A stretch of 36,320 bases of DNA from contig JAGPMH010000017.1 of NCBI GenBank assembly GCA_018052945.1, positions 1 to 36,320 of the forward strand, given 5' to 3'. Origin of the DNA: Negativicutes bacterium (GTDB lineage Bacteria > Bacillota > Negativicutes > JAGPMH01). This document shows positions 33,635 to 36,320 of this stretch, piece after piece. Every line of letters begins with the position of its first letter. The stretch's first letter is position 1. Under the pieces are notes generated by a model. That model saw only the letters and a program-made list of their open reading frames with translations, did not search any database and had not been told where the DNA came from. Made by a program: the position numbers and the translations under genes.

Positions 33635-34816
33635 TTGTTATTTATAAAAAAATGTTTGCTTAAATTTTATAAAGTTACTTTTAATTTTATGCTATGGCAA
33701 ATGAAAAAAGAGATAACTGCTTCTAAAATTAATTATGCTAAGACAGATAGGGTAATGAGAAAGTTATATTTTCTCATTACCCTATCTGTACAAATTGCAG
33801 ATGAAAAAAAATCCTATTTAGTGATTGATTTATTAAAATTAGCTTTTGGCGAAAAATATATCCGTCCAGAAGAACCGCTACATTTGTTTTCGTTGTGCAA
33901 TGAGTTAATAAAAGCAAGGAAACCTGTTATATTAAGCTATTTATTAGATGCGTATAAGCCTTTGGTGCGAAATATTGAAACTAATCAAATTATTGAAATC
34001 ATCAATAATCTAAATACTCTTTCGAGCTTACTTAACAAAGATAAACAAAAAAATTATTTTGTCAGTAAAATAATAACTTTGTTAATAGGAAACATTGATT
34101 ATTTTTGCAAAATTGAGCCATTGCAAATTGCTGTGGCTAAATTAGTACAAAATATTGGGATTATTGCCATTAAAGAAAATGATTTTGCTTTATTTTGTGA
34201 AATTTCAGTTTGTTTAACTAAAATTCGCAGTTATTTATTTAAAGCTAACTTGAGTTTTGAATTATCAGAAATATTAAATATATGGTTTTATTATATTACG
34301 AAGAAAAATAATGTGGAATTTATCATTTCTTATAAAACTATGTTATTGGAAAATATTAAAGAAGATGATTTTTCAGCAGAATGTGCTTTAAGAATAATTA
34401 CTAAAATAAAAGACAGTATGTTGTTTATAGAACGTGATTTAGATAATAAATTTACTGTAATGTCATTTCTTATTTATGAATTTCTAGCAAAGAGAGCACT
34501 GACATTTAATGCAGCACAGACGGTCAATGAAACTATCAGATTAACAAAATTTATTATTGAAAAATATGGATTAGAACAAGCTTTTGAGATAGTAATATTA
34601 TTTAAATTATTGCAATTATTATTTAGTAAAAGTACCATAAATGAAAAAATAAGTTTAAAAGTAGTATTGTTACTGGAATTTATTAAAGTTAGTCAAAATT
34701 TAACAACTAAAGAAAATGTGATTGAACAGATTCATTTATTGCTAAATTGTGAAGAATTCACTGATTATAACAATATAATAACGTTGTTAAGAGAAAAGTG
34801 GTTAGAATTAAAATAA
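33635..34816 (+). CDS. Unrecognised 393-residue helical protein
   Basis: I do not recognise this protein. It is rich in Leu, Ile, Lys and Asn and is almost all predicted helix. It has no signal peptide, conserved Cys set or catalytic motif, and could be an armadillo- or HEAT-like helical repeat protein. The N-terminus (LFIKKCLLKFYKVTFNFMLW) is hydrophobic and basic and could touch the membrane. The start is TTG 33635, directly preceded by GGAGGAAG at about six bases; the next ATGs lie at 33689 and 33701. It begins 18 bases after pyk. A perfect 20-bp inverted repeat lies in its codons 37-52. It ends in a strong bidirectional terminator. Confidence 0.7.
   Translation: MLFIKKCLLKFYKVTFNFMLWQMKKEITASKINYAKTDRVMRKLYFLITLSVQIADEKKSYLVIDLLKLAFGEKYIRPEEPLHLFSLCNELIKARKPVILSYLLDAYKPLVRNIETNQIIEIINNLNTLSSLLNKDKQKNYFVSKIITLLIGNIDYFCKIEPLQIAVAKLVQNIGIIAIKENDFALFCEISVCLTKIRSYLFKANLSFELSEILNIWFYYITKKNNVEFIISYKTMLLENIKEDDFSAECALRIITKIKDSMLFIERDLDNKFTVMSFLIYEFLAKRALTFNAAQTVNETIRLTKFIIEKYGLEQAFEIVILFKLLQLLFSKSTINEKISLKVVLLLEFIKVSQNLTTKENVIEQIHLLLNCEEFTDYNNIITLLREKWLELK
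33743..33789. repeat. Perfect 20-bp inverted repeat inside a coding sequence
   Basis: The left arm at 33743-33762 (core GATAGGGTAATGAGAAA) is the exact reverse complement of the right arm at 33770-33789, around a 7-base loop (GTTATAT). It encodes TDRVMRKLYFLITLSVQ in the host frame. No T run follows on either strand, so it is not a standard intrinsic terminator. It lies about 125 bases after the pyk stop, within the first 160 bases of the unknown gene. Confidence 0.9.
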
Positions 34817-34847
34817 GGTAAAGAGCAACTGCTCTTTACCTTATTTT
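34812..34847. terminator. Bidirectional terminator between convergent genes
   Basis: AATAAGGTAAAGAGCA (34812-34827) is fully complementary to 34830-34845, and TTTTT follows closely on the plus strand. The stem overlaps the stop codons of both the unknown plus-strand gene and the acyltransferase gene. Confidence 0.85.
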
Positions 34848-35948
34848 TGTTGTACCGTTTAACAATAGCCCTAATATTGGTATTTTATAATATATTTTAC
34901 TGAATAATTCGGCAATTAATAAACTAAATAAAATTGTTCCGCTGAAAAATAAGATTGCATTTGTAAAAGTCATCATTTTATTAAAAACTGCCATTAAATC
35001 AAAAATAAAGTACATAACCAAAGGGTGAACTAAATAGGCAAAATAAGAATGTTTACCTAATGTAGCACAAGTGTTGGCAAGATATTTTGGTAATTGATAA
35101 TTATTGAAAAAAGCAAACAAAGCTAAGGTTGCTCCTAAAGTGTAGATTACTCCGGGAGGGCTTAATTGTTGAGCAATATTAATCGCTTCTCCAACAGTGT
35201 AGTGGTTGATTAAAACTAAATAATAATAATACGAGAGCATACCGCTTAAACTTAAAAAACCAAAGCTGATTAAATTTTTGGGTTGTTTCTTTAAAAAAAC
35301 AGAGAATTTTTGATAGTGCACCGCACAATAGGCACCAAATAAAAAAATAAAAATATAATATAATACCAGATAATTTAAGCGATAAGTAATAAGGTTGTTA
35401 AAAAATGCAGTATTGAAATGAAGATTAAGAAAATAGCTAGAATAATAATTAAATAGTATTTGGAAAATAAATAATAAGACTAAGCCCCAAGCTGTCAGAT
35501 GTTTTATAATTTTTATCCATAGTGGCATTAATAAATAAAACCATAATAAAAGAACTAAAAAGTATAGTTGATAAGAACATAATCCAAAGATTAAATAACG
35601 AAATAATGTATCAAAGTTTAGGATTGAGGAATCATTAAACCTTAAAACATAGTAAGTTATATAAATAGCAGACCAAGTTAGATAGGGCAGCAACACAGTT
35701 TTAAACCGTTTGACCATAAAGGTTTTATAGTCAAACGGTTCATTTATTTTCAAATTATAAAACAGACCAAAGGCTGAAATAAAGAAGAAAATCGGCACGC
35801 AAAAGCGTGTAATAATATCAAAAAAAGCAAAAAGATGAATGTTTACCACCGGATTAGATAAATAATAAGCGCCACTATGAATTCCGATAACACCAAGCAT
35901 CGAAAGTCCTCTCATATAATCAAGAGCAGGTATTTTTTCTTTACTCAT
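34836..35948 (-). CDS. Membrane acyltransferase, acyltransferase-3 (OafA/YrhL) family
   Basis: A 370-residue integral membrane protein with about ten predicted helices. It begins with the family signature LDYMRGLSMLGVIGIHSG, containing the catalytic-type His, and has RFCVPIFFFISAFGLFY and the late HSYFAYLVHPLVMYFIFD segment. Members transfer acetyl or other acyl groups to cell-surface sugars, teichoic acids or lipids. The acceptor here is unknown and no polysaccharide cluster is visible nearby. AAGGAGC precedes ATG 35948. It lies 10 bases after the SIMPL gene on the same strand. Confidence 0.88.
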   Translation of the reverse strand: MSKEKIPALDYMRGLSMLGVIGIHSGAYYLSNPVVNIHLFAFFDIITRFCVPIFFFISAFGLFYNLKINEPFDYKTFMVKRFKTVLLPYLTWSAIYITYYVLRFNDSSILNFDTLFRYLIFGLCSYQLYFLVLLLWFYLLMPLWIKIIKHLTAWGLVLLFIFQILFNYYSSYFLNLHFNTAFFNNLITYRLNYLVLYYIFIFLFGAYCAVHYQKFSVFLKKQPKNLISFGFLSLSGMLSYYYYLVLINHYTVGEAINIAQQLSPPGVIYTLGATLALFAFFNNYQLPKYLANTCATLGKHSYFAYLVHPLVMYFIFDLMAVFNKMMTFTNAILFFSGTILFSLLIAELFSKIYYKIPILGLLLNGTTKIR

Positions 35949-35958
35949 TATAAGCTCC

Positions 35959-36320
35959 TTAGTTTATTTCAAAAACAATATTTACTGAAGCGTTTACATC
36001 AACATTAGCAGCACTTATTGTTGTTCCAAGTTCAGCAGATTTTACCGCATAGGAGTTTAAACGATTGGAGTAAACAGAAACATTTTGTTCATTTACAGAA
36101 ATAACATTAACAATGGCTACATTTAATTCTTTAGCAATAGCAGTAGCTTTGTTTTTAGCATCAGCTACGGCTTGGCGCAATGCTTCTTGTTTTAATGAAG
36201 CTACATTTTTACGGCTAAAGGTAATAGCATTAACTTGGTTCGCTCCAGCTTTTAAGGAGGTATCAATTATTGTGCCAATTAGTGATAAATTGGTAGTAGT
36301 TATTGTAATGGTGTTGTTAA
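35959..36320 (-). CDS. SIMPL-domain protein (DUF541), 5'-truncated by the window edge
   Basis: The frame is open to the end of the window, so only the C-terminal 120 or so residues are present. The visible part (ITTTNLSLIGTIIDTSLKAGANQVNAITFS, then LRQAVADAKNKATAIAKELNV) is typical of the SIMPL/DUF541 family. These proteins are usually exported or periplasmic, form oligomeric rings and have been linked to oxidative stress; the function is uncertain. A signal peptide would lie outside the window. It is the upstream partner of the acyltransferase gene. Confidence 0.85.
   Translation of the reverse strand, partial: NNTITITTTNLSLIGTIIDTSLKAGANQVNAITFSRKNVASLKQEALRQAVADAKNKATAIAKELNVAIVNVISVNEQNVSVYSNRLNSYAVKSAELGTTISAANVDVNASVNIVFEIN

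Overview
The window is strongly AT-rich DNA, tightly packed with genes, from what looks like a low-GC Bacillota (Firmicute). Three things support this: the ylm division cluster (pgeF, yggS, sepF, ylmH, divIVA) next to ileS, a T-box leader in front of ileS, and strong AGGAGG-type ribosome binding sites. An RTX calcium-repeat protein, two SepF paralogues and the gene order point towards the diderm class Negativicutes. That placement is an inference from gene content and was not tested by any search. Many starts are TTG or GTG, each placed by its ribosome binding site.

Layout. (1) 1-1170: 3' part of an RTX-repeat protein, followed by two terminators and a convergent uracil/xanthine permease (minus strand). 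(2) 2.7-5.7 kb: nrdR-nrdD-nrdG, anaerobic ribonucleotide reduction, preceded by a near-consensus NrdR box. The NrdD protein stops just before the position of its glycyl radical. (3) 5.8-8.4 kb: a B12-type radical SAM protein and the peptidoglycan editing factor pgeF. (4) 8.4-11.8 kb: yggS-sepF-proC-ylmH-divIVA, a division and PLP-homeostasis operon with proC where ylmG often sits. (5) 11.8-14.9 kb: an isoleucine T-box (specifier ATC) and ileS. (6) 14.9-17.4 kb: lspA-rluD-pyrR and a second sepF-like gene. (7) 17.5-19.4 kb: an unrecognised 505-residue protein and a zinc-ribbon membrane protein. (8) 19.5-23.1 kb: divergent nadE (minus) and thrC (plus). (9) 23.1-28.3 kb, minus strand: RluA-type pseudouridine synthase, class III aminotransferase, tandem U32 protein, and a substrate-binding-type protein without a signal peptide. 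(10) 28.4-34.8 kb, plus strand: dnaE, a 65-residue DUF2007-like protein, pyruvate kinase, and an unknown helical protein whose coding sequence holds a perfect 20-bp inverted repeat. (11) 34.8-36.3 kb, minus strand: a membrane acyltransferase and a 5'-truncated SIMPL-domain protein.

Most of the window is housekeeping: DNA synthesis and its precursors (nrdDG, dnaE, pyrR), translation (ileS and RNA modification), division (sepF x2, divIVA), NAD and amino acid synthesis, and glycolysis. No tRNA, rRNA, CRISPR array, insertion sequence or phage gene was seen. No gene-free stretch exceeds 300 bases. The points most worth checking are the NrdD without a glycyl-radical segment, the perfect hairpin inside the coding sequence at 33743-33789, the signal-less binding protein, the duplicated SepF, and the unknown proteins at 17540 and 33635.
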